Below, one piece after another: positions 18,291 to 26,649 of a DNA stretch of 64,000 nucleotides. The stretch is from Acuticoccus sediminis (lineage in GTDB: Bacteria; Pseudomonadota; Alphaproteobacteria; Rhizobiales; Amorphaceae): assembly GCF_003258595.1 (NCBI RefSeq), contig NZ_QHHQ01000002.1, positions 1,302,001 through 1,366,000 on the forward strand. The letters run 5' to 3'. Position 1 is the first letter of the stretch. Each line of letters opens with the position of its first letter. The position numbers and the translations under genes were made by a program. A model generated the notes under the pieces. It was given only the letters and a program-made list of their open reading frames with translations, was not told where the DNA came from and searched no databases.

Positions 18291-19299
18291 GGCCACCCTC
18301 GCCGCCGCCGCGACCGCCGCCGTCCTCTCCGCCGGGGCGTTCAGCCTCCCCGCGCAGGCCACCGACCTGCGCCTCGGCGACTTCCAGTCCACCACCCACA
18401 TCGTCTCGGTGAACGGGACGCAGAAGTGGATGAAGGACGTCGAGGCCGCCACCGAAGGCGCCGTGACGTTCACCCACTTCCCGTCCGAGCAGGGCGCCAA
18501 GGCCGACGCGCTGCTGGACGCGGTCGCCAACGGCATCCTCGACGTCGCGCTGATCCAGCCCTTCTACACGTCCGAAAAGCTGCCGCTGTGGTCCATCGTC
18601 GGCCTGCCCGGCTTCTACGACACCGCCGACAGGGGCACCGAGGCGCTGCAGGCGATGATCGACGAGGGCGCCACCCGCGACGAGCTCCTCGAGGCCGGCG
18701 TCGTGCCCATCTTCGCCGTCGCGCTGCCGCCCTACCAGGTGCTCTCCAAGGCCGAGCGGATGGGCGCGCTCGACGCGTGGACCAACAAGAACATCCGCAC
18801 CAGCGGCGCGGCTCAGGCGCTGATCGCCCGCAGCCTCGGCGGCGCCGGCGTGTCGATGCCCGGCCCCGAGGTCTATACCGGAGTGGAGCGCGGCCGCCTC
18901 GACGCGGTCCTCTTCCCGCTCCCCTCCGTGCCCGGCTACAACCTGCAGGAGGTGACGCAGCACATCTCCACGAACGGCTCGTTCGGCGGCTCGCTCCTCA
19001 TGCTCGTCATGAACAAGGACGTCTTCGAGGGCCTGCCGGAGGACGAGCAGAAGGTCCTCCTCGAGCTCGGCGCCGAGACCGCGAGACACGCCGCCAAGGT
19101 GCAGGACGACGCCCAGGCCAAGCTCGCCGACGAATGGGCCGCCGCCGGGATCGACATCTACACCTTCAGCGACGCCGAACTCGACACGCTGAACGAGGCG
19201 ATGGGCGCCGTCCGGCAGGACTGGCTGGACCGGATCGGCGGCCGCAACAAGGACGCCGCGCCGACCATGGAGCGCTACACGAGCCTATCGGCGAACTGA
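18280..19299 (+). CDS. TRAP transporter periplasmic solute receptor (DctP-type), system 2
   Basis: A 339-residue binding protein with a signal peptide (LAAAATAAVLSAGAFSLPAQA, cleaved near residue 27). It has DctP-type features such as GILDVALIQPFYTSEKLPLW, KNIRTSGAAQALIARSLGG and VYTGVERGRLDAVLFPL, but diverges clearly from the receptors of systems 1 and 3. The start at 18280 follows AGGAGG. Sharing a regulatory element with the acyl-CoA ligase at 32.9 kb suggests that its ligand is the carboxylic acid activated by that ligase; this is inference. Confidence 0.9.
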   Translation: MKFKATLAAAATAAVLSAGAFSLPAQATDLRLGDFQSTTHIVSVNGTQKWMKDVEAATEGAVTFTHFPSEQGAKADALLDAVANGILDVALIQPFYTSEKLPLWSIVGLPGFYDTADRGTEALQAMIDEGATRDELLEAGVVPIFAVALPPYQVLSKAERMGALDAWTNKNIRTSGAAQALIARSLGGAGVSMPGPEVYTGVERGRLDAVLFPLPSVPGYNLQEVTQHISTNGSFGGSLLMLVMNKDVFEGLPEDEQKVLLELGAETARHAAKVQDDAQAKLADEWAAAGIDIYTFSDAELDTLNEAMGAVRQDWLDRIGGRNKDAAPTMERYTSLSAN

Positions 19300-19344
19300 G
19301 GCGCGCGATCGTCCATCCTCCTGTTCCGTAGCCCCTGAGCGACG

Positions 19345-20640
19345 ATGCTGTCCCTAGCCATCCTCGTCATCGTCCTCGCCGTCCTGATGCTGGTGCGCAT
19401 GCCCGTGGCGTTCGCCATGGGCATCGCCGGGACGGCGGGACTCGCCATCCAGATCGGCACCCGCCCGGCGCTCGCCGTGCTGGAGCGGGTGTTCATCGAC
19501 ACCACCGCCTCGTTCATCCTGGTGGCGATCCCGCTCTTCATCCTGATGGCCGAGCTCCTGACCGCCGGCCAGGTCACACGCCGCGCCATCCTCGCCTGCC
19601 AGGCCTGGGTCGGCCATGTGCGGGGCGGACTCGCGGTGGCGACCGTCGGCGCCTCGGTGCTGCTCGCGGCGCTGATCGGCTCCAGCACCGCCTCCACGGC
19701 GGCGATGGCGACCTCCGCCTACCCCGAGATGCGCCGCCACAAGTACAACGACCGCCTCGCGACGGCGGTCGTCAGCGTCGGCGGCACGCTGGCGGTGGTG
19801 GTGCCGCCCTCCATCGTCCTCGTCGTCTACGGGGTGCTGACGGAGACCTCCATCGGCAAGCTCTTCATCGCCGGCATCGTGCCGGGGCTGATGACGGCCC
19901 TGGGCATCTCGACCGTCATCAAGATCGTCTCGCACACCACGGACTACGCGCCGCGGGGCGAACCCTTCCGGCTCGGCCACGCGCTGCGCGCGTCGCGGCA
20001 CGTGGTGCCGATGGTGCTCCTCATCGTGGCAGTGATCGGCGTCATCTACGGCGGCATCGCCTCGCCGTCGGAGGCGGCCGCGTTCGGGGTGATGGGGGCG
20101 CTTGTCCTCGGCCTCGCGCAGCGCTCGCTGCGGCTGGCGTCCCTCGCGCCGTCGGTGAGCACGGCGGTGCGGGCGACCGTGATGATCGTTACCATCATCG
20201 CCTGCTCGCACATCTTCGCCAACTACCTGTCCTTCACGCGCGTCACCCAGGATCTCCTGTCGGCCATCGAAGGGAGCGGCCTGCCGGCATACGCCATCCT
20301 GTCGATGATGGTCCTCGTCCTCCTGGTGATGGGCATGTTCATGGACCAGCTGGCGATCCTGTCGCTGGCGATGCCCCTCGCCTTCCCGGCCGCGATGGCG
20401 CTGGACTTCGACCCGGTCTGGTTCGGCATCGTCGTCACCAAGACGGTGGAGATCGGGCTGATCACGCCGCCGCTCGGCCTCAACGCCTACGTGGCGGCGG
20501 GCCAGTCGGGTGTTCGGCTCGGCGAGGTGTTCCGCGGACTGACGCCGTTCATCATCATGGAGCTCGTCGTGCTGACGCTCCTGATCGCCTTCCCGCAGAT
20601 CACGCTATGGCTCCCCGGCCTGATGCTGGGCCGCGGATGA
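19345..20640 (+). CDS. TRAP transporter large permease (DctM-type), system 2
   Basis: A 431-residue multi-helix permease with the DctM hallmarks FILVAIPLFILMAELLTAG, SSTASTAAMATSAYPEM, GGTLAVVVPPSIVLVVYG and VEIGLITPPLGLNAYV. It is 45 bases downstream of DctP with a weak ribosome site. In the usual GSSVATAA motif the Ser-Val-Ala core is replaced by SSTASTAA, a mild divergence. It closes the operon; a strong GC hairpin follows the stop codon directly. Confidence 0.92.
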   Translation: MLSLAILVIVLAVLMLVRMPVAFAMGIAGTAGLAIQIGTRPALAVLERVFIDTTASFILVAIPLFILMAELLTAGQVTRRAILACQAWVGHVRGGLAVATVGASVLLAALIGSSTASTAAMATSAYPEMRRHKYNDRLATAVVSVGGTLAVVVPPSIVLVVYGVLTETSIGKLFIAGIVPGLMTALGISTVIKIVSHTTDYAPRGEPFRLGHALRASRHVVPMVLLIVAVIGVIYGGIASPSEAAAFGVMGALVLGLAQRSLRLASLAPSVSTAVRATVMIVTIIACSHIFANYLSFTRVTQDLLSAIEGSGLPAYAILSMMVLVLLVMGMFMDQLAILSLAMPLAFPAAMALDFDPVWFGIVVTKTVEIGLITPPLGLNAYVAAGQSGVRLGEVFRGLTPFIIMELVVLTLLIAFPQITLWLPGLMLGRG

Positions 20641-20662
20641 CGCGGTCCGGGCCCGGGCCGCG
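20641..20662 (+). terminator. GC hairpin after TRAP system 2
   Basis: CGCGGTCCGGG is followed directly by CCCGGGCCGCG, giving an 11-bp arm with one G-U type mismatch right at the DctM stop. No U-run follows. A second inverted repeat (GCCCGCCC with GGGCGGGC) lies further along in the 155-base gap before the convergent gene. Confidence 0.5.
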
Positions 20663-20795
20663 ACTCACGCGGCGAGAGCCCGGGCGGGAGAGCGGACGCA
20701 CGCCGCCTCCGTCCGGCCCGCCCTCCAGCCCGCCCCTCCCGATCGTGGAACGGGCGGGCGCGGCCTCGCGGTCGTGTGCGGGGCCGTGCAGCGGG

Positions 20796-21785
20796 TCAGG
20801 CGTCGACGAGGGCGCCGGCAGCCGCCATCTGCGCCTCGAGGTCTTCCACGGTGATGGCCCCCGGCTTCAGCCCCTCGCGGGCGAGGCGGGCGGCGAGGTC
20901 GACGAGGAAGGCGTTGGCCGGAGCCTCCATCCCGTTGAGGCGCGCCATGAGCACGATCTCGCCGTTCATGAAGTCCGTCTCGACGGAGCCGGCGCCGCGC
21001 ATGAGGCTCTGCGTGGTGGAGCCGCCGTCGTAGGTCACGCCCTCGATGGGGCTGAACTTCATGAACTTCTTGCGCCGCTCGTCGTCTTCGCCGACGTCCT
21101 GCCAGGCGATTCCGGCGGCCTTCAGCACGGCCTCCGCCTCGGCGCAGACGTGGCTGTAGAGCCGCTCGCACTTCACCCCGCGCCCGAGCGTCGCCTCCAG
21201 GATGTTGTTGAGGTTGACGAACAGCTTGCCGTACTTCGACGGCATCACGTCGTCGTTGACGTCGGTGGCGATGTTGGCCGCGTTGAGGGCCTCGGCCAGC
21301 GCCTCGTCGTGGCGGTTGGAGCCCTTGGGATAGCGGCCGACGTCGAAGATGCCGTGCTTGGGGCCGGAGAAGGCGCAGGCATCGTCCGGATCGGCGATGA
21401 AGGCCGGCATGCGGACGGTGACGCCGTGCACCTCCGGGAAGCGGCGCAGCACGAGGCGCTCGTTGGTGACGCCGTTCTGCAGGCAGAAGATCGGCTGCGC
21501 GGTGACGCCGGCGGCGCGCAGCCGGTCGAGCGCGGCGATGGTGTCCTGGGTCTTCATCGTCAGCAGGATGGCGTCGTCCGGGCCGAACTCGATCTCGGTC
21601 GGGTCGGCGACGCAGGGGAAGTGGACCCGCTTCTCCCACTCGGGCGTGCGGAAGTTCAGCCCGTTCTCCTTGAGGGCCGCGAGACGCTTGCCCCGCGCGA
21701 TGCCCACGACGTCGCGTCCCGCCAGCGTCAGCGCCGCAGCGACCGCGCCGCCGATGGCGCCCACGCCGTAAACGATGATCCGCAT
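20796..21785 (-). CDS. Ketopantoate reductase (ApbA/PanE)-family protein
   Basis: A 329-residue NAD(P)-dependent reductase. The N-terminal Rossmann motif YGVGAIGGAVAAAL is at 5-18; NGVTNERLVL and KYGKLFVNLNNI correspond to the substrate asparagine and catalytic lysine regions of PanE; the C-terminal helical domain follows. Family members reduce 2-oxopantoate or act on other branched 2-hydroxy/2-oxo acids. Lying alone between two TRAP operons, it may be catabolic and not a pantothenate enzyme; this cannot be decided from sequence. The start at 21785 opens exactly on the Rossmann motif. Confidence 0.82.
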   Translation of the reverse strand: MRIIVYGVGAIGGAVAAALTLAGRDVVGIARGKRLAALKENGLNFRTPEWEKRVHFPCVADPTEIEFGPDDAILLTMKTQDTIAALDRLRAAGVTAQPIFCLQNGVTNERLVLRRFPEVHGVTVRMPAFIADPDDACAFSGPKHGIFDVGRYPKGSNRHDEALAEALNAANIATDVNDDVMPSKYGKLFVNLNNILEATLGRGVKCERLYSHVCAEAEAVLKAAGIAWQDVGEDDERRKKFMKFSPIEGVTYDGGSTTQSLMRGAGSVETDFMNGEIVLMARLNGMEAPANAFLVDLAARLAREGLKPGAITVEDLEAQMAAAGALVDA

Positions 21786-22379
21786 GGATTGCTCACCTTT
21801 GTTCCGCCACGACGGGCAGGGTTCGTGTTTCCGGGTCGGAGGGGTCCGCAACGCTCCGGCCGCGCTCCGGCGTCCGGGATGCCCGCACACCCGTCCCACG
21901 CCCGGCGAGGGATGAGACGGCGATACGGAGCACGGGATTGCGGTCCTCGAAGAAGCGGCCATTGCCGCAGCGCCGCCGTCCCCGCCATGCCGGCGGCTCG
22001 GGCGGCGCCACGGACAGGCTACCGGGATCGCCGCCGGGATCAAGTGACTTCGAGGCCGGAACGCGTCGTCATCGCGATCGTCAATGGCAGACGTGAACCA
22101 ATCGCCACAGGCGCGGGCTCAAGCATGCGAACCATCACTTTTGCCGATGGATGTCATCAGAAGAAGATGGCTTTTGCTCGTGCGGCCCACCCGTCACAAT
22201 CGCTGCAATGGACTGCGATCGCCCGGCAATTCGGGGTCGCCGCCCACGGGAGACGCGCTCTCCGGTCGACAGACAACAATTACCGCCGCCCCATGCGGAC
22301 GGACAAGTCGATCGGCGCGCAGTTCAAGGACATGACCGGCCGGCCGAGTGGCCGGGATCGGATGGGCAGAGGCTGAAAG
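21786..22379. other. Intergenic region upstream of TRAP system 3
   Basis: About 590 bases separate the divergent ketopantoate-reductase-like gene and DctQ of system 3. I see no family-like coding sequence. One short open frame at 22293-22376 (27 codons) ends three bases before the TTG start of DctQ and could be a leader, but has no ribosome site worth noting. No clear operator repeat was found. Confidence 0.6.
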
Positions 22380-23000
22380 TTGGCTCTGGGATCTCGTAAC
22401 GACCAGCACGACCGGGTCCTCGCACCCGAACCGTCGGACGCGATGCGCCTCGCCGAGGGCGCGGACCGCGTCCTGCGCACACTGGACACCGCCGCGATGG
22501 CGGTCTCGGCGCTCTCCATCGTCGCGATGACGGCGCTCGTCAGCCTCGAGGTGATCTTGCGCGCGACGCTCGGCGCCTCGACGCTGATCGCCTCGGAGTT
22601 CGCGGGCTACCTCCTCGTCAGCACCGTCTACCTCGGCCTCGCCTGGACGTTCCGCTGCGGCGGCTTCATCCGCGTGGAGGTGGTCCACGGCGCGCTGAAG
22701 GGGACGCTCCTGCGCCTCGTCAACGTGGTCATCGCGGCGATCGCGACGGCGACGCTGCTCGTCTACTCCTACTATCTCGTCCGCTTCGTCTCGCAGAACA
22801 TGGCGACGGGCGTGACGTCGATCTACGTCTCGCGCACGCCGCTGTGGATCCCGCAGCTCGCGATGCCGCTCGGCGCCGGGCTCCTCACCCTGACCATGGC
22901 CGCCCACACGGTGCGTTCGGCCGCCCTCCTCCTCGGCTTCGCCGCGGCGGAGGACAAGGCCGCGCACTTCGCGGCCGAGCAGGCGGCGGGCCCGCTATGA
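22380..23000 (+). CDS. TRAP transporter small permease (DctQ-type), system 3
   Basis: A roughly 206-residue four-helix membrane protein (first helix about SALSIVAMTALVSLEVILRA; later FAGYLLVSTVYLGLAWTFR and GGFIRVEVV). Two starts are possible: TTG at 22380, which has AGAGG seven bases ahead, and ATG at 22443 (185 residues), which fits typical DctQ length but lacks a visible ribosome site. The stop overlaps the DctM start by four bases (22997-23000). First gene of a plus-strand operon running through the amidohydrolase. Confidence 0.82.
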   Translation: MALGSRNDQHDRVLAPEPSDAMRLAEGADRVLRTLDTAAMAVSALSIVAMTALVSLEVILRATLGASTLIASEFAGYLLVSTVYLGLAWTFRCGGFIRVEVVHGALKGTLLRLVNVVIAAIATATLLVYSYYLVRFVSQNMATGVTSIYVSRTPLWIPQLAMPLGAGLLTLTMAAHTVRSAALLLGFAAAEDKAAHFAAEQAAGPL

Positions 23001-24298
23001 CCTGGGTCGGCTTCTCCGTCTTCGCCATCGTCACGCTCTTCGCGCTGCTGGCGTCGGGCGTCTGGATCGCCATCGCGCTGATGACGACGGGCATGACCGG
23101 GCTCTACCTGGAAGGCGGCACGCGCACCTTCCTGGCGCTCGGCTCGATCAGCTGGAACTCCATCAACAGCTTCACCCTCAGCCCCGTCCCGATGTTCATC
23201 GTGATGGGCGCCGTCATCCTGCGGTGCGGCGTCGCCGAGCGGTTCTACGCCGCCCTCGCCACCTGGATGCGCGTCCTGCCGGGCGGGCTCCTCCAGTCCA
23301 ACATCGTCGCCTGCAGCGTGTTCGCCGCCGCCTCCGGGTCGAGCGTCGCGACCGCCGGGACCATCGGCACGGTGACGATCCCGGAGCTGAAGCGGCGCGG
23401 TTACGATCCCGGCATGATCTTCGGCTCGCTGGCGGCGGGCGGGACGCTCGGCATCCTCATCCCGCCCAGCATCGTGATGATCATCTACGCCTCGCTCGTG
23501 GACGTGTCGGTCGCCAAGCTCTTCATGGCGGGCGTCGTTCCGGGCATCCTCCTGGCGCTCGTTTTCATGGGCTACATCGCCGTGCGCTGCACCGCCCGGC
23601 GCGAACTGGCGCCGGTGGAGGAGACGACGGAACGGCCGAGCCTGCGCTCGCTCCTCGACGTGCTGCCGCTCGTCTCGCTGATCCTCGCCGTCATGGGCTC
23701 GATCTACCTCGGCTGGGCGACGGCGACGGAGGCGGCGGCCATCGGCGTGCTGGCCAGCCTCGTCATCGCGGCGCTCTACGGCGGGCTCAGCTGGGCCAAC
23801 CTGAAGCAGGCGCACATGGAGGCGGTGCGCACCACCTGCATGGTGCTCGTCATCGTGGTGGCGGCGCAGATCTTCTCGCACTGCCTCGTCTACTCCGGCG
23901 TCAGCCGCTCCCTGACCGAGTACGTGATCTCGCTGCAGCTGCCGACCTTCGTCCTCTTCCTGGCGATCGTCGCGCTCTACATCCTGCTCGGCTGCCTGAT
24001 CGACGGGGCGTCGATGATGCTGCTGACGCTCCCGGTCCTCTTCCCGATCGTGGTGGGTGCCGGGTTCGACCTCGTCTGGTTCGGCGTGGTGGTGGTGATC
24101 CTGATCGAGATCGGGATGATCACGCCGCCGATCGGCCTCAACCTCTTCGTGCTCCACGGCATGAGCGGCGGCACGCCCTACGCGGCCGTCGCCCGCGGGG
24201 CGCTTCCCTACGTCGTGCTGATGTTCGCCTTCCTCATGCTGCTGTGGCTGGTGCCGGACCTCGCGCTCTGGCTCCCCGCGCATGTGGGCGGCCGATGA
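22997..24298 (+). CDS. TRAP transporter large permease (DctM-type), system 3
   Basis: A 433-residue permease with MFIVMGAVILRCGVAERFY, ASGSSVATAGTIGTV, GGTLGILIPPSIVMIIYASL and IEIGMITPPIGLNLFVL, all DctM signatures. It resembles the system 1 DctM (same GSSVATA and GILIPPS cores) more than system 2, in keeping with both systems being paired with NtaA-type monooxygenases. It is coupled to DctQ by ATGA, and a receptor gene follows after 31 bases. Confidence 0.93.
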   Translation: MTWVGFSVFAIVTLFALLASGVWIAIALMTTGMTGLYLEGGTRTFLALGSISWNSINSFTLSPVPMFIVMGAVILRCGVAERFYAALATWMRVLPGGLLQSNIVACSVFAAASGSSVATAGTIGTVTIPELKRRGYDPGMIFGSLAAGGTLGILIPPSIVMIIYASLVDVSVAKLFMAGVVPGILLALVFMGYIAVRCTARRELAPVEETTERPSLRSLLDVLPLVSLILAVMGSIYLGWATATEAAAIGVLASLVIAALYGGLSWANLKQAHMEAVRTTCMVLVIVVAAQIFSHCLVYSGVSRSLTEYVISLQLPTFVLFLAIVALYILLGCLIDGASMMLLTLPVLFPIVVGAGFDLVWFGVVVVILIEIGMITPPIGLNLFVLHGMSGGTPYAAVARGALPYVVLMFAFLMLLWLVPDLALWLPAHVGGR

Positions 24299-24329
24299 AA
24301 GACCAATAAAAACATAAGGGAGGACAACT

Positions 24330-25346
24330 ATGATCCGAGTTCGTCCAGCGCGGCGGTCGGTTCTGAAAGGGATCGGCGCGCTCGCCATCGTCACGGCGAC
24401 CGGGCCCCGGGCCTTCGCCGGCCCCATCCGGTGGGACTTCACGATCTACTACGGCCCCGGCCACGCCTACACCAGGCTCTACACCAGGTTCGCCGAGGAG
24501 GTCGGCAAGCGCACCAACGGCGAGCTCGACATCACCGTCAGGACCGCGGGCGAGATGCCGTTCAGCGCGACCGAGGCCGTCACGGTCGCCGGCCAGGGCC
24601 AGGTGGCGATGGCGCTCGGCTACCAGGGCTTCATCGCCGGCACCACCAAGATCGCGGCGATGCCGGGCCTTCCCTTCCTGATGCGCAACCGCGAGGAGAC
24701 GCTGAAGGGCATGGAGGTGCTCCTTCCCTACGTCGAGGCCGCCGTCGGCAGGTTCGGCGCCAGGGTGCTGATGTGGAACGGCGAGAACTGGCCGCAGAAC
24801 CTCTACGGCCGCGGCACGCCGATGACGAAGCTCGAGGACCTCGACAACCAGAGCGCCCGCGGCTCCAGTCCGGAGCAGAGCGACGTCATCCGTCACTTCG
24901 GCGGCGCCCCCGTCACCCTGACGACGCCGGAGGTGCCGGAGGCGATGAACCGGGGCGTCATCGACGCGGTGTTCACCGGCGCGGCCAACATCACCGGCTC
25001 CAAATGGACCGAGTTCCTCGACTGGGGGTACATCTGCGACCTGCACGGCGCGCCCGAGTACACCCTCGTCAACGCCGAGATGTACGACGAGCTCCCGGAG
25101 GACATGCGCGGCATCCTCGAGGCCACCGTCGCGGAGATCCGCCCGGCCATGGCCGACGCGCTGAAGGCGGCGAACGACGAGTCGCTGTCGACGCTGCGCG
25201 AGGAACTCGAGATCGTCGACGCGTCGGCCGAGGACATCAAGCGCTACGAGAGCGATTTCGTCGGCTACTGGGAGAACTGGGCCAAGGACGCCGGTCCCGA
25301 CGGTGCCGAGGCGCTCGCCCGGATCCGCGACGCGCTCGGCAAGTAA
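24330..25346 (+). CDS. TRAP transporter periplasmic solute receptor (DctP-type), system 3, Tat-like signal
   Basis: A 338-residue receptor. The N-terminus reads ARRSVLKGIGALAIVTATG, with a twin-arginine motif (RRSVLK), so export by Tat is likely; the receptors of systems 1 and 2 have Sec-type signals. Family segments include GQVAMALGYQGFIAGTTKIA, ARGSSPEQSDVIRHFGGAPV and AMNRGVIDAVFTGAANI. A strong GGGAGG site precedes the ATG. Tat export of a DctP-type receptor suggests folding or cofactor needs in the cytoplasm, but no metal motif is obvious. Confidence 0.92.
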   Translation: MIRVRPARRSVLKGIGALAIVTATGPRAFAGPIRWDFTIYYGPGHAYTRLYTRFAEEVGKRTNGELDITVRTAGEMPFSATEAVTVAGQGQVAMALGYQGFIAGTTKIAAMPGLPFLMRNREETLKGMEVLLPYVEAAVGRFGARVLMWNGENWPQNLYGRGTPMTKLEDLDNQSARGSSPEQSDVIRHFGGAPVTLTTPEVPEAMNRGVIDAVFTGAANITGSKWTEFLDWGYICDLHGAPEYTLVNAEMYDELPEDMRGILEATVAEIRPAMADALKAANDESLSTLREELEIVDASAEDIKRYESDFVGYWENWAKDAGPDGAEALARIRDALGK

Positions 25347-25360
25347 CCGCTCTTCCGGCT

Positions 25361-25401
25361 CCGGCCGCCCGCGCGGCCGGGGTCGTCTCCCGACCCCTTT
25401 T
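25361..25401 (+). terminator. Intra-operon hairpins after DctP of system 3
   Basis: CCGGCCGC-CCGC-GCGGCCGG (25361-25380) is followed by GGGTCG-N5-CGACCC and then CTTTT (25380-25401). The second stem with its short T-run looks like a rho-independent terminator or attenuator that would reduce transcription past the abundant receptor mRNA into the enzyme genes. Confidence 0.55.
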
Positions 25402-25416
25402 CCGGACATCAACGCC

Positions 25417-26649
25417 ATGAAACTCGAACAAGCCGTCTGTGTGGAAGACATGGCACGCCTCGCCCGGCAGGCGCTGCCGCGCATCGCGTACGACTTCATC
25501 GACGGCGGCGTCGAGGGCGAGGTCGGCCTCGCCCGAAACCGCTCCGAGTTCGACCGCTACAAGCTCCTGCCGCGCTACCTCGTCGACGTCGCCAGCCGGC
25601 CGCAGACGGTGACGCTCTTCGGGCGCGAGTACACCGCCCCGTTCGGCGTCTCGCCGATGGGCCTCGCCGGTTTCTTCCGCAAGGGCGCCGACCTCATGAT
25701 CGCGCGCGCCGCGGCGAAGGCGGGCGTTCCCTACATCATGTCGAGCGCGAGCTGCGATTCCATCGAGGCGGCGGTGAAGGAAGCGCCCGGCACGACGTGG
25801 TTCCAGATCTACGGGACGCGCAATCCCGACATCACGATGGACCTCGTGCGACGCGCCACGGCGCTCGACGTCCCGGTCCTCGTGATGACCATCGACACCC
25901 CCGTCATCGGCAAGCGCGAACGCAACATGCGCAACGGCTTCCGCCGCCCCATGAAGATGACGCCGGACGTCATCCTGCAGGGCCTCTCGCGCCCGGCGTG
26001 GACCCTCGCCTACCTGCGCGAGGGCGGCATCCCGATGATGCAGAACTGGCAGCCCTACGCCGCCGCCGGCGCCAGCGCCGACGACGTCGCCGACCTCTAC
26101 GGCACCGAGACACCCGCGCCCGGCCAGACCTGGGAGATCCTGGAGGCGGTGCGCGCCGCATGGCCGGGCCCGCTCGCCGTGAAGGGCGTCCTCCACCCGG
26201 ACGACGCGCGGCGGGCGCAGGCCATCGGTGCCGACGGCCTCGTCGTCTCCAACCATGGCGGCCGCCAGCTCGACTCGGCGCCGGCGCCGATCGAGATGCT
26301 GCCGGCGATCGTCGAGGCGACCGGCGGGCGAATGGAGATCCTCGTCGACAGCGGCGTCCGGCGCGGCTCCGACATCGGCAAGCTCCTGTGCCTCGGCGCC
26401 AGGGCGGCGCTCGTCGGGCGGCCGGCGATGTTCGGCGCGGCGGCGGCGGGCGAGCCGGGCGTCGCCCACGTCTTCAGGATTCTCCGCCAGGAGATCGACC
26501 TTCTCATGGGGCAGATGGGGTGGCCGGACCTCTCCGCCGCGCGCCCCGAATGCCTGATCGACACCCGCTCACCCGACCAGCCGATGCGCCGCGCGGCGAC
26601 GGCCCCCGAGCCCGCGCCCGGCCACCTCAAGAAAGTAGCCATGCCGTGA
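25417..26649 (+). CDS. FMN-dependent 2-hydroxy acid oxidase/dehydrogenase (LldD/mandelate dehydrogenase family)
   Basis: A 410-residue TIM-barrel flavoenzyme oxidising an (S)-2-hydroxy acid to the 2-oxo acid. The start of the fold (PRIAYDFIDGGVEGE) contains the Tyr near FMN, MSSASCDSIE and WFQIYG line the flavin, and VSNHGGRQLDSAPA holds the catalytic His (about residue 280) and substrate Arg. The ending LVDSGVRRGSDIGKLL and ALVGRPAMFG are canonical. It overlaps the next gene (GTGA). The neighbours suggest that a hydroxy acid imported by TRAP system 3, or released by the monooxygenase, is its substrate. Confidence 0.9.
   Translation: MKLEQAVCVEDMARLARQALPRIAYDFIDGGVEGEVGLARNRSEFDRYKLLPRYLVDVASRPQTVTLFGREYTAPFGVSPMGLAGFFRKGADLMIARAAAKAGVPYIMSSASCDSIEAAVKEAPGTTWFQIYGTRNPDITMDLVRRATALDVPVLVMTIDTPVIGKRERNMRNGFRRPMKMTPDVILQGLSRPAWTLAYLREGGIPMMQNWQPYAAAGASADDVADLYGTETPAPGQTWEILEAVRAAWPGPLAVKGVLHPDDARRAQAIGADGLVVSNHGGRQLDSAPAPIEMLPAIVEATGGRMEILVDSGVRRGSDIGKLLCLGARAALVGRPAMFGAAAAGEPGVAHVFRILRQEIDLLMGQMGWPDLSAARPECLIDTRSPDQPMRRAATAPEPAPGHLKKVAMP

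Noticed and set aside
22293-22376. 27-codon open frame just before DctQ of system 3, possible leader peptide
   Set aside because: No convincing ribosome site, no regulatory codon run and no attenuator-like stems; kept only as a remark in the intergenic entry.
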